A stretch of 64,000 nt of DNA, from positions 44,612 through 108,611 of the forward strand of contig NZ_BBNM01000011.1 of assembly GCF_000760595.1 (NCBI RefSeq), read 5' to 3'. Each line of letters opens with the position of its first letter. The stretch's first letter is position 1. Shown here piece after piece: positions 63,808-64,000 of the stretch. A program made the translations under genes and the position numbers. The notes below the pieces were generated by a model. That model was not told the DNA's origin. It did no database searches and saw nothing but the letters and a program-made list of their open reading frames with translations. Source of the DNA: Acinetobacter soli (lineage in GTDB: Bacteria; Pseudomonadota; Gammaproteobacteria; Pseudomonadales; Moraxellaceae).

Positions 63808-64000
63808 TTAACCGTTGCGAATAATATAATCAAAGGCAGACAATGCGGCTTTAGCCCCTTCACCTGTTGCAACAATAATCTGCTTGTACGGTACCGTGGT
63901 ACAGTCACCCGCAGCAAATACACCCTTCACATTGGTTTCGTTACGCTCATCAATGATGATCTCACCACGTACATTTAAATCCACTGTGCCTTTTAAGAAG
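63808..64000 (-). CDS. ahpF: alkyl hydroperoxide reductase subunit F (C-terminal end)
   Basis: Only the last 63 residues are inside the window. [23 protein letters not shown] and [10 protein letters not shown] match the NADH/FAD-dependent AhpF C-terminus rather than TrxB. It reduces AhpC, whose gene is at 2586. Confidence 0.92.
   Translation of the reverse strand, partial: FLKGTVDLNVRGEIIIDERNETNVKGVFAAGDCTTVPYKQIIVATGEGAKAALSAFDYIIRNG

Noticed and set aside
63808..64000. Thioredoxin reductase trxB
   Set aside because: The C-terminal [11 protein letters not shown] stretch is specific to AhpF.

Overview
The window looks like chromosomal DNA of an Acinetobacter species (Moraxellaceae, Gammaproteobacteria). 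This rests on AT-rich coding DNA, a fused tyrA-aroA gene next to pheA, an AmpG/GloA pair, a mrcB-lpoP pair, a moxR-DUF58-tgpA operon and the style of the intergenic DNA; no search was run, so the species is open. Most of the sequence is ordinary core genome: hrpA (cut by the left edge), ahpC, moxR-DUF58-tgpA with tRNA-Val, cstA-ybdD, efp/epmB, a PilZ-like gene with a FimX-like gene, rpmE, a bile-acid-symporter-family gene, gloA-ampG, a LonB-like protease, yaaA, pepD, tyrA-aroA, pheA, an IroE-like esterase, an acyl-CoA dehydrogenase, dctA, a ybiB-like gene, yeaC, nadK, mrcB-lpoP, a Nudix-ThiE fusion, hemP, qseBC-ygiW, an orphan GspE-like ATPase, a GAF-GGDEF cyclase, trmO, fpr, a LigB dioxygenase and the end of ahpF (cut by the right edge).

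The accessory part lies at about 3.5-17.3 kb. First comes a tight four-gene minus-strand operon: a GNAT-like 'thermostable hemolysin' family protein, an AMP-dependent acyl ligase, a heme-oxygenase-like diiron oxidase and a short-chain dehydrogenase. This is a complete-looking small-molecule pathway with no assigned product and is the best candidate for an undescribed system. A cupin gene diverges from it.

Next is a decaying AT-rich stretch. It holds a 28-nt piece of tRNA-Val(GAC), an Ntn-hydrolase-like gene with one in-frame stop, and a toxin-immunity locus of type VI secretion or polymorphic-toxin style. In that locus a small TTR-like gene overlaps an effector broken by apparent single-base indels, followed by a likely immunity gene. 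A chaperone-usher pilus operon (pilin, chaperone, usher, tip adhesin) follows, with a miniature pilin-like gene upstream and three strong RNA hairpins. The intact tRNA-Val(GAC) lies just beyond, on the opposite strand from its fragment.

Several neighbouring genes appear to work together. AhpC and AhpF reduce peroxides although their genes lie 61 kb apart here. EpmB modifies EF-P. PBP1B is probably activated by the lipoprotein LpoP. CstA and YbdD form an uptake unit. QseBC-YgiW is a signalling and stress unit. The PilZ-like and FimX-like proteins probably link c-di-GMP to type IV pili.
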